A stretch of DNA of 64,000 nucleotides from Saturnia japonica (GCA_033032175.1 CM065320.1:14341413-14405412), one strand, 5' to 3'. Positions 1-12,640 are shown, numbered from the stretch's first letter. Numbers and translations are program-made. The notes: generated from the sequence alone by a model not told the origin.

Positions 1-900
1 TGGACATTATTTAAGAGATCAGGTGTCATACCAATTATATTTTCCACCGTAAGCAGATTTAAAAACAAATTTTTAAATGTATAGGAGACGTAAAAAAAAA
101 CATTGATACGTGAAGACCGTTTGAATCAGGATTATTCAGGATACATCGTTTAGGTAAACCATCCAGGTCATCCATATGATTTACGATTGCTTTCTTTCCA
201 AAAGACCTAAGATCTTATACTCACGAGGTGTTTACAACGCATAATAAACGCAAATAAGACGCACTACACATAAGTGAATAAGCATTGGCAATTTAGTTTA
301 TGAATTTTGCATTGCCAAAACTTGCTGATTTATCAATTGCTGTACTATGCGAAATATTTTCGTATATTACATAATGTTTAATACTTAATATCGATACATG
401 CAAATACAAGCTGTATTGCATCTGTGCCACTTTAAAGGCCTCTAATAGAATACATATTTCTCTAATAGGAATACTTTCAAACTCTTATAGTATTATATAG
501 GTACATTAATTAAAAAATGCACATATATATAAAATCTAACAGGGTGCAATATCGCGCGGTATGCAAGTAATATTGTATATTGGAAGTTCGCAAGCGCCGC
601 GGCCGCACCGTTTCAATCTCTGCCATAATATTGCCGTTAATCTTTCGAGTTCGTCTGCAAGTGGAAATATGTGAAATAGCCAACATATTATCTGAACGAG
701 GATAAGTTGATATAAATGGTATAGAAAGTTTCAGTCGCTATTTGTACGATTTTTTTAAATTTAGCGCATGTATAGAGAGGGAGTCACTTCCAGACAGTAC
801 TATTATTCAATAACCTTTTTGACAGTAAAACATGGTCCTTGAACGTATTGTCCGGCAAAAACAAGTAATGTGCTTCGGGATCTTATTATAAAACATAACA
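1..900. other. AT-rich non-coding stretch
   Basis: No coding frame with recognisable content was found. A short CpG-rich patch near 550-620 contains GCGGCCGC-like runs, but no splice sites or TATA box near it could be tied to a gene. Confidence 0.4.
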
Positions 901-1310
901 CATATGGCAACATTATCCACGGGCGAGGTGCGTTCTTTTTGCGTACGCACGCACACGCATTACCAACGCAAGGAACGAGCGTCCTCCAGCATTACGTCCT
1001 CGCCGCTGATTGTTATGCGACGCGTGCGCCTCGGTGCGCGTATTTTTAGCGAATGTCGTGCGCGTGTCGGTTTCCGTACGCGGGGTTAACGCACCGCTTT
1101 TATTTCGTTGCGTATTTATTAAGTCCGCCCCCCCTTTTGAGTCAATGTCGGGATCGGTTGTTACCTACACCCGCGCGACAGCGTCGACGCACACTAATGC
1201 ATTACATAATCATGACCACACTTCTGTGTAGATCACAATATGTATACCCACACATAATGTACAAACATAAACCTTCTTGCAAACCATTTTCTTTTTGAAG
1301 GAAACGAAGA
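901..1310. promoter_or_regulatory. CpG-rich island, possible promoter
   Basis: This ~300-bp stretch is clearly richer in G, C and CpG than its surroundings and is open in several overlapping frames on the + strand. None of the 61-81 residue translations resembles a known family, and high GC alone removes stop codons. A promoter or untranslated exon is more likely than coding sequence. No TATA box or clear initiator was identified. Confidence 0.25.
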
Positions 1311-2330
1311 CCTACTACTGTCTTTTTGTTATTTCTTTATGTGCCGTCAATGCCATCATTCTTTTACAACACAACCTTTGTCGTCATGAAAGGAAAAACT
1401 GTACATAGCGATAACGTTTCGTTTTCCGTACAGTAAATTTTAGTTCATTCGCTTTGCCGTTAGGGAGACTAGACTCCATTTTCGTTTTATCATCGTATTT
1501 AATAAATTATTTGTTACGAATATATATGACAAGTTTTATAATATTTAATACACTACATATTAAACAATGCGTCATGTAATAAATTAAAGAATCTTATAGT
1601 ATATACGAGCAAAGCCGAGAGCGAATAGCTAGTACCTAATAAATAACTAATCGATGTATGCAAAAAAATTAATGCAACATATTCCTCCGTGAAATGATTA
1701 GTAACACGTAAAATATTCAAACCGTAATATAAATATAAATTATGTATATTCAGAAATAATTTAAGACACAACAATGGCGTAACCGCTTGGTAATCCACGT
1801 AATACATTCTAGTGAAAACAAATAATGGATGATTTATCGGTATCTCAAAACGTTCTAGTCTCAATAATATATACACAGACGTTTGACTAATAAATCAAAT
1901 AAACCATCGTTTGAGCGAACTCCGCGACGGTCGACCGCCAGGATCTTGTAATTATATATTAACTCTTTTTACACCCCGTTTTATCATCTACCCCAGCTAT
2001 TGGTAGAATTATTTCAGCTGTAAGCATCTAGTGGGTATATGCCATACGCGTCTATGCCATACGGAGAGCGTGTAATATAAAAAAAAGCCTTAACCTTGTT
2101 ACATATAAAAAATTTAACCTCTCTGATGAAGACCGTCGCAATGAAACACACATTCACTCAACTTTAAATTTAATTATAATTTCTACATGGCAGGAATACA
2201 AAAACATTGTAGTATACCAATCCAATACAACGGTTAGGCCGCTAAAGTTTAATACAAATGAAACTCTAATGTTAAATTAAAAAAAAAATCTAGAAATTAC
2301 CAAAATATACCGGCCAGCTAAACTCGAGAC
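1311..2330. other. AT-rich non-coding stretch
   Basis: Nothing recognisable is seen. A 107-residue open frame on the minus strand (1553-1876) is made of AT-rich codons and matches nothing I know. Confidence 0.35.
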
Positions 2331-2339
2331 TAAATTTAC

Positions 2340-3290
2340 ACCATACCCGCAAAGGACAAAAAAATCAACACAACAAAAATGGTATGGGTGTAGTACCCGC
2401 CAGGTTCAGGGGTAACCGTGGTTGTATCCCACTCCTACAACAATACACAGAAAGGTTGGACGCCACCGTCTCGGATTTAAAAATAATAAAAAACGGGAGC
2501 CGGACCGTATTAAATCAATGTGCTGCTAAACGAAATCTCCTCCTACCTCAGCCATGACACAAACCACTTCACAACAATTGGCTGGAGAGACCCCGACGCT
2601 CACAGCATCCTATGGACCGGATGGACCATCCCATCAACGAATCGGCTCACCCGCGAATCACCTCTCACCACATTTCAGCCCCCCGGAAAAAACCTCCCTT
2701 TTGGGAGGATAATGTTCCAGCGTCAACCCCGCGAACAATTTCGACTCCTTGGAGGTAATTCTCGCCCGGATCAAGAGCAGCGAAGATGAAATGCCCATGC
2801 ACCAGTCACATGTTCCTACAAGATGGCCACGGCGCAAACTGAAGGGGGAAAATGGTACCGCGAAGGTCTTATTACCAATATCTACCCCGGCCCTTCGGCC
2901 GCCAGCTCTCTCTCTGCAGCGATCACCAGAAGAAAGCAAAAGGAAAGACGAATTCATCGGAAGTAATCGAAACTCTCACAATTGATATTCGGATTGCCAG
3001 GCCCAAAATACAAAATCTCACTCGACCACCAAAAGTTTCGGGAATTTGGAATTAAGAATTTTTCAAAAAAAACAACGATTAGTGCCAATACAGTACCAGA
3101 GCCTACAGAGATTTAACCATGTTCTTTTCCCCCAAAGATCAAATGCAAATGCTGTATCAATCAACCAAAAAAATTTGAAACCCCCAAAATCTCAACAAAA
3201 AAATAGAAAACAACCTGTTTTGAAATTAGGAACGTGGGGAATCAATCCACTAAGCAAATTTGCAACAAATAACCTGTAACAAAATAAAAC
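2340..3290 (+). pseudogene. Decayed coding-like stretch, possibly a retroelement ORF
   Basis: The stretch is rich in C and A and poor in G on the + strand, unlike its AT-rich flanks. Coding-like fragments follow one another in different frames: an ATG frame of about 57 residues from 2388 to a TGA at 2547-2549; an ATG frame from 2547 rich in Pro, Ser and Thr, interrupted by a TAA; then Lys/Pro/Ser-rich text to about 2984 and a basic, Gln/Lys-rich frame to about 3279. Shifting frames and in-frame stops suggest an old coding sequence. The Pro/Ser/Lys-rich composition is reminiscent of ORF1 (gag-like) proteins of non-LTR retrotransposons, but no zinc knuckles are visible and the family is not identified. 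Confidence 0.3.
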
Positions 3291-3522
3291 TAATCAGTCC
3301 CCACTATATTAAAATTCCCCGACTTAACCACTGTTAACAAAAAGCTACAACACCGTGCCACAGACAGCGAAAAATGTATTAATAATATTATTATAAACAA
3401 TACTTTTTATTGCCCGGCTCGTTAACAAACGCCAATATTGTACACAAAGCGTATCGTAGAGTCGAGGGCAGAGCTTTGAAATGTGTCCCAACTCGCATGT
3501 TTTATAACGAAAAATTCATATG
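3291..3522. other. Non-coding spacer
   Basis: Short stretch between the decayed coding-like region and a Helitron-like repeat; nothing recognisable. Confidence 0.3.
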
Positions 3523-3973
3523 TATCGTATTAATGAATAAAATTGAAGTATCTGTTTGTAATGTCAAAGTAATAGAGCAATTTACTAAATGCATATGAAA
3601 GTATATAAGGTACCTATAGATATAATATATACTACATCTATGACGGTAACTATAATAAAAAAATCTATTTTAAAAATTGTTGTCTGTCCGTCCGTTTGTT
3701 CCGAGCAATCTGCGGGACGGTTGGACAGATTTGGACTTTCACTGACAGCTTATGTTATAAGAAGTAACTTAAGCTACTTTTATTTTAGAAAAAGATTTTA
3801 ATATAAGTACTATATAATTATAGACATTAAAAAAACTTACAAAAATGTTAACAGAAGCATATGTCTACTACAATAAGCATATTTATAACCAGGAACGGGG
3901 GTAATAAGATTTGCGCTTGTGCCGATTGACGACATTCTGTAGTCCACGCGAGCGCAGCCGCGGCCTCAGCTAG
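3523..3973 (+). mobile_element. Helitron-like repeat, family 1, copy 1
   Basis: This is the oldest-looking of four copies of one repeat (the others start at 20281, 49444 and 63477). The 5' part carries the shared ATAAAATTGAAGTATCTG text. The middle has the shared GGACGGTTGGACAGATTT and GTTATAAGAAGTAACTTA segments, and the 3' part has a GCGAGCGCAGCCGCGG stretch ending in CTAG before T. The A|TC...CTAG|T boundaries of the better copies are the Helitron hallmark. No Rep/helicase coding is present, so this is a non-autonomous copy. Its 5' end is degenerate and was placed by comparison. Confidence 0.5.
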
Positions 3974-4235
3974 TTTATAATAAGTTGCCGGTTTTCGTGT
4001 CCGTTAAAATTAGAATAACACAGATCGTTGAATTGAATATTTCATTTATTGTTACAACTATTCAAGATTAAACGTGAACTGGACACTCTCCAGCCTTTGA
4101 TGTCTATCGTAAATAACATAATAAAACACCAAATATATTAGATTTTTTTTTACATTTTACTTTGAATTCAATTTACTTTTAATTTCATTTTTTTTTTAGT
4201 TAAGTTCGCAATTTTGTAGTCTAACGTGCTACATT

Positions 4236-4550
4236 ATGAATGTAAGGTACGTAAAAAGGAACAAAAAAAAAAAATTACAGAGTACCTTGTTTTCTCTTTT
4301 AAAATTATATTATAGATTTGTGATAATGTTAATAAGATACAACAGTGTTATACTAGGTATGCCATATGTAGGTGGTACCTACTATGTAATAATATATCAC
4401 GGGAAGAGAGACAAGCGTTTGAGATACAGGCTCGGCCTAGTTCAGGCGTTAGGTTTCATTAATTGAGAATAAAACTATTGTATTTCCTAGAAATAAGCCT
4501 CATATTTTTGTATCTTGTTATGGTCAAATAAAGTTATTATTATTATTAAT
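4236..4550 (+). other. Short open frame with AATAAA and TTA-rich tail
   Basis: A 76-residue ATG frame (4236-4466, Lys-rich start, ending ALGFIN) is followed by an AATAAA-type signal near 4526-4532 and a (TTA)n run. An open frame plus 3' untranslated region ending in a simple-repeat tail is typical of the 3' end of a LINE inserted by target-primed reverse transcription. No reverse transcriptase is visible upstream and the protein is not recognised. A tiny host gene is possible but unlikely. Confidence 0.25.
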
Positions 4551-5303
4551 TAATAAAATTCTGCTTAAGTATGAAAACAAATTATGTATTTTGATTTTCA
4601 AACAATATTTTCATTTATAAAAAGCATTTTAAAGTTTAAATAAAATAATCTAAATAAACTCGTACTAAACAAAAGATAACAGGCATTAATAAAATAAAAA
4701 ATACAAATATGTATATGCAAACATAACAGGGCCTACCTTCACTGTTGAATAAGTTTACATCACAACAAAATGATATAACCTAAGATAACCTGTAATAGTT
4801 ACTAGACGGGTAAGCAGTGAGCGATTGATTGCATAGCTATAAACAAGAAACCTGTTCAGGAAAATCCAAGACAGTTAACCGATCACTTAACCTGCTACTA
4901 GAAAAAATGTAAGCAAGAATCTCTCTGTATAGACCAACTGTGTAGGATTTCGTACTTAAAGAGGAAAAAAATTAAACATTACTAGCAAAGTTGAATTTTA
5001 ACACATTATTAAACTACCACTAAACAGTTCAAAGAAGCGAAATGAAAATTCACTTGTCTTCACAACTTATAGGTAATACATACATCTGTAAACCACACCA
5101 AAATATTGAATATTTGCTTAAATCATAAATAAAAAATGTACAGTCATTTGAAATATAAAATCTGAATTTAATAATAAAATACTCATATTTACTAACACAT
5201 TATGTCCAGTTGTTTTTCAAGGGAGATATAGTTGCGCAGTAGAAAGGAATCCTTTCCAGGTTTAATAGTTAAATAGAATTTATGAACTATATAGCTGGTC
5301 GTT
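4551..5303. other. AT-rich non-coding stretch
   Basis: No gene, repeat terminus or structured signal was recognised. Confidence 0.35.
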
Positions 5304-6003
5304 AGCTGCTACTAGGGAATCTAATCCCGCACCATTTTTGCGGGATTATTAATTCGGAACTACACATGCGGAATCGCGAGATTTGCGGGACAGAAATAAA
5401 AATTTAATTCGAAGAAAAATGGGTACAGACCTGGCCAGACAGACCAGAGGCCTGCGCTGTTTTAGATAACGTTGTTGTATTTGAGCAGTAAAATCACCTG
5501 TTAAAAGAACCGTGACTTAATGGAGAAATAATAACAATGTTACAAGGTATTCATAAAAATGTACACCATACAAAATATCTAAATTCGTCCGTTGAAAACT
5601 AAGCAATAGAGCAATTTTAGTATACATAAATCGAATTAAAGTGTTCAAAGTGAAGCTTGCGATTTCCGCCGCCAGCCAGATACATGTGTATCAAAATACA
5701 ATGGAACTTAAAAAAATTCAATTTAAATACTTTTTCTTCGGGAATACATACATACATACATAAATCACGCCTATATCCATCCATCTATATTTCTTCGGGA
5801 ATAATGGACAAAATTAATTTAAACAGTATAATTTTTATATCTAATTGTTTTTTATTTTATATAACGCTTCGAAAATTCATGAACATAATTACTCAGAAAA
5901 AAAAACTACATTTTTTGCATTCCCGCAAATCCCGCGGATCCATGGTATTGATGATCTCGATCCTGCAAACATGCGGGATTGGATTCCGTAGCTGCTACAC
6001 GTA
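5304..6003. mobile_element. Candidate inverted-repeat element
   Basis: The left end (5304-5331, AGCTGCTACTAGGGAATC then AATCCCGCA) is matched imperfectly in reverse complement by the right end (about 5970-6000, GTAGCAGCTACGGAATCC then AATCCCGCA). The left end also holds a local palindrome, AATCCCGCA...TGCGGGATT. The interior is AT-rich, includes a CATA microsatellite (5748-5762) and a repeated TTCTTCGGGAATA, and encodes nothing recognisable. No target duplication could be defined, so both the class and the exact ends are uncertain. Confidence 0.35.
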
Positions 6004-7441
6004 ATGCTTGAATCAAATAATAAATAAGCAGATTACGCAAAGAAAATTGAAAGAGTAATAACGACAACAAATATATACCTATATAATATGCAAACTACAC
6101 ATTTACAAGAAACTAAATCAACGCACTCCAAAAAGGGAGATAATACAAATCAAACTGAACACAAAGAAGAGCAAAAGATCAATAAAGACGAATATATAAA
6201 ATCGATATTAATGTATTATCGACGTGGGTTTTATTATACCGACGACAGACGGCACTGCAATTTTGAAATTTGAAACCAGTTCAAATAGGCCGTTTACGTT
6301 TCGAGTCGTTTCATTAATTGGTTTATGACTAATGCATAACACTCTAATATGGAATTTAAACTTTTTTAAATTAACTGAAAGCACACGAAGATATCACTTT
6401 TATACAACGAAGCAAACCCCAAAGTTTTCAAGTTGATTAAAAAATTAGTTCCTCTAAACTAAATGCTTTGGATTATTGCCATAAATTTCAATCTAAACTA
6501 TTTTACACCAGAAAATATCATCTTCAAGGTGCGAGGTATGCGTTACGAAATCGGCGTGATTTGACATTCGGTACGGAAATTGAGCGAGCGAGGCGCGACG
6601 CGACGCCGAGATTGCTTTTAAATCACATTATGCGCTCGATGCACCAGCGATGCAGCGATCCATCAAGAAGTGTCCTGATGGATAAATTGTTAATTATAGC
6701 CTCGTATAAACTTTATAACTTCAAGTGCAAACATAGCAACTTAACATTCAGTACCTACAACACAAAGGGTTAAAATTACTGAAAGCACACGACTGTTACA
6801 TAATAAAAGTAAAGACATTGAATGTTGAAACAATAACAAGAATTGAATTGATACTCACAGACCTTGAAAACGGAAAAAAATTAAAATAACAATAGATAAA
6901 CCTGAAAAAAAAATGAACAGAAATAAAAATGGTAGTCCCAAATGGATCAGTCGTAAAACTTTTCGGCTGATGGCTGTTAGACGAGTAAAAAACAGTGTAG
7001 CAGTTTAAAAACACTGACAAAAACTTTCCCCTTAGCAAGCGTGTTTTCAAATAGAATAACGCAAATTCACAGAAAAAACGACCCTTCAATGACAGACGAG
7101 GACGTTAGAAAGTCATCAGGAATTATTACTAAATTACATACAATATATCCATTAGTAACAACCAGTTTTTTTAACTTCTCAGTTAATTGCTGGAAAAACT
7201 CGAGGAAAACGGCAAACTCCCATTGATACCACGAAAATAAAAACTTCAATTAAGTGTTTTTTATTTAGGAAATCATGCTAATATTATATGTTTTATAATC
7301 CAAGATTGTTTTATAAATATTTTTAAAGCGTCGATTTACCTATACTTAAATATACAATTCGATTTGTAATCATCATCGCCATCAATCAAACGATACAAAG
7401 AAAAAACGGCGCAATGTCGACGGGGTCACCTTATAGCAAGC
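6004..7441. other. Non-coding stretch with a CpG-rich patch
   Basis: A CpG-rich patch at about 6530-6660 lies inside a 101-residue open frame (6468-6773) that is not recognised. The rest is AT-rich with no repeats or splice signals I could support. Confidence 0.3.
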
Positions 7442-7487
7442 AACACCACGTCTGCTCAAACACATTTTATATGTGACACGTGGTGTT
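7442..7487. repeat. Perfect 10-bp inverted repeat (hairpin) with E-box
   Basis: AACACCACGT at 7442-7451 pairs with ACGTGGTGTT at 7478-7487, and an inner CACAT/ATGTG pair extends the stem. The right arm contains the E-box CACGTG (7477-7482). The 46-nt hairpin could be structural, a regulatory site or chance. Confidence 0.4.
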
Positions 7488-9066
7488 TAAACAGTAATAA
7501 GTATAATTATTGGTTAACGCTTTTGTAATTGAGTAATACTATCATTACTAAATAATTAACACAAATATTTAACGAACCCGTAATTAACTAATCCAATTTT
7601 CTACTTACAAATAATTATATGATTTCATATTGAAACAAAGCATCTTCAAGAAATATAGCAATGACCAAATGCTATTAAGGCAGACCATTATAAGTTTATG
7701 ATAATTATTGCATTAAAAAACTTTGATTTTATTGGTCTTCAATTTCTCATCATATCAATACAACAATTTTGCTAATTTGCACATTTTTAAACTTAACTAT
7801 TCAAATATTGCTATAAAATTTAAAACTTAATGCAAAAATTATACAATTTACTGAAACAAGGTTAATAATAATAAAGGTGAATGAAGAAATAAGATGAAAA
7901 TTTCTCAACGTTAGATGATTCATATAGTGATCATCATAGAGGTCATAACCATAATTAACATGGGAAGCGTAGGGAATATAAATAACTTCCTGACAATACA
8001 ATGACTTCTGCAAAGCGACACATTATATTTAAACAAAGGGAGATAAATTATTCAATAGATTAAAGCGGAAGGTCCGTGGCAAGGTGCTAGATACACACCT
8101 GCCTATCCTATCTATGGACATTAATTTAATACTACAAATAAACGTAATACCAACTAACAAGAACTGTAATTTAATTGCTACGTGACAAAACATTCTTTGC
8201 GAATTTTATATCTTGTTATACGGCCGTTTTCATTATGTCATTTCAGTTACTAAATCTTTCCTTTTGTCCATACTTTCGTTTCAATAGCCTATTTATGGAT
8301 AGTATTTCGTTTCTACATATTATATCCATATGCTACAGCTTAGCTAGATAAGAGGGAAGCCGATACCTCTTTTAAGTTAAAGGTAGTTATTATTTAGTAC
8401 AAATATGTAAAGAGAATGGTTTTTTTTTAATAAGAAAAATTGTAACGAGTGTGTAACCTTATTTAAATACCATAAATGGCGATGAAAAATTATAATTATG
8501 AAATTCTTTTAATAACTACATATTTTAAATGATCAAAGAGAACTCCTCTATCTACACGATCTGAGACGGGAACAGAAAATAACGCTGTTTTACATAAACA
8601 GATTCAAATAAGAAGAATATTTCATGAAATCCTTTCATAATTTAACTTAAATAATTAATAAACTACAAGAAACTGGCAACCGCCTGCGATTTTATTTACG
8701 TTAACTATGATATAAAATTTAATAAGAATGAAATATAGTCTGTGTCATTCAGGAATCAGTAGATCCGGAGAATACCTTCTCAAAGAAAAAAAAACCTCTT
8801 TATAATAGTAATATAGACGTTTAAATAAAAGGAGCATAATTTCTTGTTATAGGTGCTAATTCTGCAAATTCTACATTTTATGAACCGTCACCACTATGGT
8901 TACTCACGGTAATGATAGATTCAATCAGAATAGTCTCGAAACAAAATAAAGACATATAACATGTGCGTAATACCGTTCGATTTAATTAACGTGACTCATA
9001 ATGTATTACGGTCCAGACTAGAAATATTAGCAATGTAAACGAGGAAGTTATCTAACACGATGTTGT
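7488..9066. other. AT-rich non-coding stretch
   Basis: No coding sequence, repeat terminus or promoter was recognised. Confidence 0.35.
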
Positions 9067-10080
9067 GTGAACGTACTTATTGATAGCGTAACTGTACGGA
9101 CGTACGTGGTACTGGTACGGGATGCAAACGAACCTTTCCAAAAGTACGTAGGTAGATGTCTCTCGGTACCGGTTTTCTTTATTATTAATACTCAAAAAAC
9201 CGTCAGTAGACATTTAAAAAAAAAGGTTCCGAACCGCACCTTCAACACAATGAGTTCCCCAGGCGTAGGGCGACAAGCATTGTCGAAATTTGACGAAAAA
9301 AACTCTAAACTTTTTTCTGCTGCACCCGGTGCGGCGCGGTGGAGAGATTCATTGTTACTTCGAAAAAAAGCGCCAAAATATATTTCGGCGATGCTTACCG
9401 AGCATTGGAAATTCATGAGGGCAAAGTTGTGTAAAAGTCTCATGGAGGCGCAGGGCTCTCCGTACCGTTCCCGCATGCATGATGGTTTTAGAACCGAGGT
9501 CAAGATAATCACCTCGGTCGGTGTAACATAACTTCTCATCTCCCGGGTCCCGCTGCGGTCAGCTCGTCGCCGCGGGTCGCGCACTGCACATCCTGGTCAT
9601 ATATCTCACACACAACACAGCATAACACCCGAGGTGGTCACTGCACTGCACACACTGTCAGGTCACTGGGCGGCTGAACTGTCGCGAGACGCGGGACGAG
9701 CGCCGCGCGCTATCAACGGCGATGCATTGGCGGCAGTCGGCAGTGCGCGCGCGGTCCCGGTCGCGCAACAGCTGACGGGACGGGAGGCGCATGCCCCGCG
9801 CCCCGCCGCTCACCCCGCGGTCCCGCGCGCGCAGCCGGTGCGTGTGCCACACCCCCTCTCCCGGCTTCCCCGGTACCCCCCAACCTCTGCCTCTAATCCA
9901 TTATTTACGGACGGTCGACCGGTTTCAGGCGCGTTCACTGTGCTCGTCGGTTCACGACGATCGTTCAAATTTAATGCCCTTCCTATGTCCGGCCTCTAAT
10001 GCGATAAGATTACGGTCGACGAGCTTCGGCACCATCACTGACGCTATCCACGAATTATACTAAACTTTGCAGCGACTGCA
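9067..10080. promoter_or_regulatory. Large CpG-rich island, probable promoter or first-exon region
   Basis: GC and CpG content rise sharply, most strongly at 9530-9870, which contains many CGCG and GCGC runs. Long frames are open on both strands: 154 residues at 9067-9531 and 121 residues at 9634-9999 on +, and 130 residues at 9192-9584 on minus. None resembles a known family, and simultaneous openness on both strands argues that composition is the cause. In insect genomes such islands in an AT-rich background often mark promoters and 5' untranslated exons of developmental genes. No orientation can be assigned. Confidence 0.35.
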
Positions 10081-10661
10081 TGAGAAACTCGTTAATTGTG
10101 CCCGCGCGCCGCGCCAAGGTGATTGATATGACGGGAGGGCAGGTGAACGAACTAAAGGGCAATAGGCATAACTTGGTACTGAACCTAGTAGAGTGCCTAT
10201 AATCCACTCTTATATTCTGTTGTAAACCGCGAATTCGCTTTCGAAGCAGTAAATCACCGCCGCGACCATAAAAATGTGGTAAAAATAGAATCGCTCAGGT
10301 TACATACACCCTTGTCGTCAAGTGCACATAATCGTCGAGTAGACGAGACTCATAACGTCAAATGATGTACGAGCCACACTGAGTGAGCACTGTTGAAAAG
10401 TCTTCACATAAAAAAACTTTCACGGCTGATCCCCCGTCTGCCCCCGCTAACCCCGCACGACTTGCGGGCTCAGTTTATCTTTGCATTTATCTTATTTCCG
10501 TGAAAACATTTTTAAAAGATATTCCTTATCTCTTACAGTTCCAAGAACATACTTCAGTTCAAGTATTTTAAAAAAATGTAAAGACTATGTGTGACAAGAA
10601 CAAAGAACGATATCCTCGGAAGAATATGACTAGAAGAGATTAAGAGTCATTTTATAGTAAG
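10081..10661. other. Non-coding stretch
   Basis: Moderate GC at the start, then AT-rich. A 62-residue frame at 10383-10571 is not recognised. Confidence 0.3.
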
Positions 10662-11188
10662 TTTAACTATTCATAAATTCTTTACGAGAAATAATAATGC
10701 TTTACACATGACACATTTACAAGACGTGAAATCATACCAGAAAGATAAGTCACAACTTATTTATTCTATTTCCCAGAAAATTTACGAACAGAGTATATAT
10801 ATGTATATCAATTAATTTAAGATAAGTTTTATTATATTATGCACTTGTGTTTATGTTAAATTGAAGCGAACTCCCTGTTTAATGCGATATCAAAATATGT
10901 CCATGTGATCATCAAAAATAGAACAGAAAAGACGGTAGTAGGTACGTAACCACCATAATAAAATAAATTGTGTGTATGTACTTATGTAACAAAACAAAAA
11001 ACTCCAAAAATTTTATCCCGCGGGCCTGTGTCACAAGGTGAAAATGGTAATATACTTTGTTCGTAAATTTTCTGGGAAATAGAATAAATAAGTTGTGACG
11101 TAGCTTTCTGGTATGATTTCACGTCTTGTAAATGTATTTTTATGTGTAAAGCATTATTATTTGTCGTAAAGAATTTATGAATAGTTAA
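10662..11188. mobile_element. MITE-like element with ~136-bp inverted repeats
   Basis: The left arm (about 10662-10797) and right arm (about 11052-11188) are near-perfect reverse complements. Both start TTAACTATTCATAAATTC at the outer edge, then share an AATAATGCTTTACAC block, AAATCATACCAGAAAG and TTCTATTTCCCAGAAA towards the inside. A ~254-bp loop lies between them. Long arms with no coding capacity fit a miniature inverted-repeat transposable element. The outermost TTAA on both sides would suit a TTAA target, but the following bases do not match piggyBac termini known to me, so no superfamily is assigned. Confidence 0.6.
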
Positions 11189-12120
11189 AATAATTAAAAA
11201 TTTAACGATCCAGAAATAAACATTAATTTGACTAAAATAGTGTTTATTGATTGACAGTTAAATTATTTTTACACAATAAAAAAATAATTAAAGTCAGTAA
11301 AATGAATTAGATATCATTGATGACTAACTTCATAATTTCGCACACTATCTTCAAATGATGCGCGCGTTGCTCACCAATTTTAAAAGGCTTTTACTCACCA
11401 TAAAATCCTTTCAAAATAAATAAACATAGGTAAACAAAACAGATATCGAATAAAACAAATCGAACATCGAGATGCGAGATTTAATCGTTTAAATCATTTT
11501 AAAAAGCAATTACTCGCAAAATGTCCCCGGCCTCGTAAATATACTTAAGCGCAGAAAGATTGCACTCACAATGGTAGAGGAGTAACAAAACGTTTATTGC
11601 TTTTTGCTACAACGAAGAACTCGAGGTAATAAAATCGATGCGGGAGGGTTTTAGTTATTTCAAGTGTCATAATTAGAGCACCCAAATACGATACAGACAT
11701 ACTTCGGAAGACCACCACACAGATCCGAGATATCTACTTAAAATATAATTTATATAGATAGACAGAAGTTTGTAATTCGCAAACTTATTCTAATATTAGT
11801 TCAAACTTCTGTCAGCAACATCATTCCTTCAAAGTTCTTTGTAAGATTTATTTTACGATATTCGACATATTTATTATTCTAGCTTGATGATCCACACAAA
11901 AAGCAGTACTTTATATACGTAATGTATCCCATATTTCTGAAACTATTATCTAATGCAGATCGCTATGGGTTTAACCTATTAAAACATTTACAAAAAATAT
12001 ATTCTTGTATTTAACTTATTTACCACATAAAGTTAAAGTAATATTAAGATCATAATTTTACATACATATGTTATTAGTAAGTATAAATTACATATTAATT
12101 AGATATTGTGAACAGAAACG
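11189..12120. other. AT-rich non-coding stretch
   Basis: Apart from the hairpin at 11761-11813, nothing recognisable was found. Confidence 0.35.
11761..11813. repeat. Perfect 12-bp inverted repeat (hairpin)
   Basis: GACAGAAGTTTG (11761-11772) is exactly reverse-complementary to CAAACTTCTGTC (11802-11813), with a 29-nt AT-rich loop. It may be the remains of a small inverted-repeat element or a structured site. Confidence 0.4.
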
Positions 12121-12129
12121 CGGACACAG

Positions 12130-12640
12130 GCAAGGCAAGACGACGAGACGCAATGCAACCGGCGCGGAGGGTCTCTACCCTATAGGTTTCATTACACTGT
12201 TCTCCGTAATATTAGTGCCGGCCGAACGGTCGTCGAGATACTCCGAGATCCACTTTCGGACAGCCATAGAAATCACGTAGTTCGCGGAACTCTGTTACCT
12301 GTGGTGCGCCGGCAGCGTTGCGCGCCAAGGTGAACGCTCGGGCCAAGGACGGCCCCGGTGCCGGGCCGGGGAGTGGGGAGGGACCCGCCTTCACCTCCCC
12401 CTCCAAACGACCCGGTCTGCCACATGCTCCTTACCATCCAAGACGGGCGGTGCAACCCAGCAAAAAAAGGGCCCGACGACGGAACAAATAGAAAACTCTC
12501 AAACTAAAAAAAGGTATAAGAGCGGTCTCCGATAACGAAACTAGTTGGGACTCTTCAGTTATGATTATGATGTCGAAATAACATTGAGTTCGCGTGTCAC
12601 CTGCGCCTACGCATAGTGGAGACAGGTCACGCATCGAGAC
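12130..12640 (-). other. GC-rich island, candidate first exon on minus strand
   Basis: This ~500-bp island is strongly GC-rich. On the minus strand an ATG near 12437 opens a Gly/Pro/Arg-rich frame that runs to CACAG|GTAACA, a usable 5' splice site at about 12297. A second frame in the same segment is also Pro/Ala-rich. No domain is recognised, and either reading could be compositional. It is listed as a candidate exon or promoter only. Confidence 0.25.

Noticed and set aside
1553..1876. 107-residue minus-strand frame with hydrophobic residues
   Set aside because: AT-rich codons (Leu, Ile, Tyr, Phe) arise by chance in such DNA; no signal peptide logic, splice sites or homology.
9067..9531. 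154-residue open frame on + (and 130-residue frame on minus over 9192-9584)
   Set aside because: Both strands are open together in GC-rich DNA, no domain is recognised and no splice context supports either; kept only as part of a CpG island.
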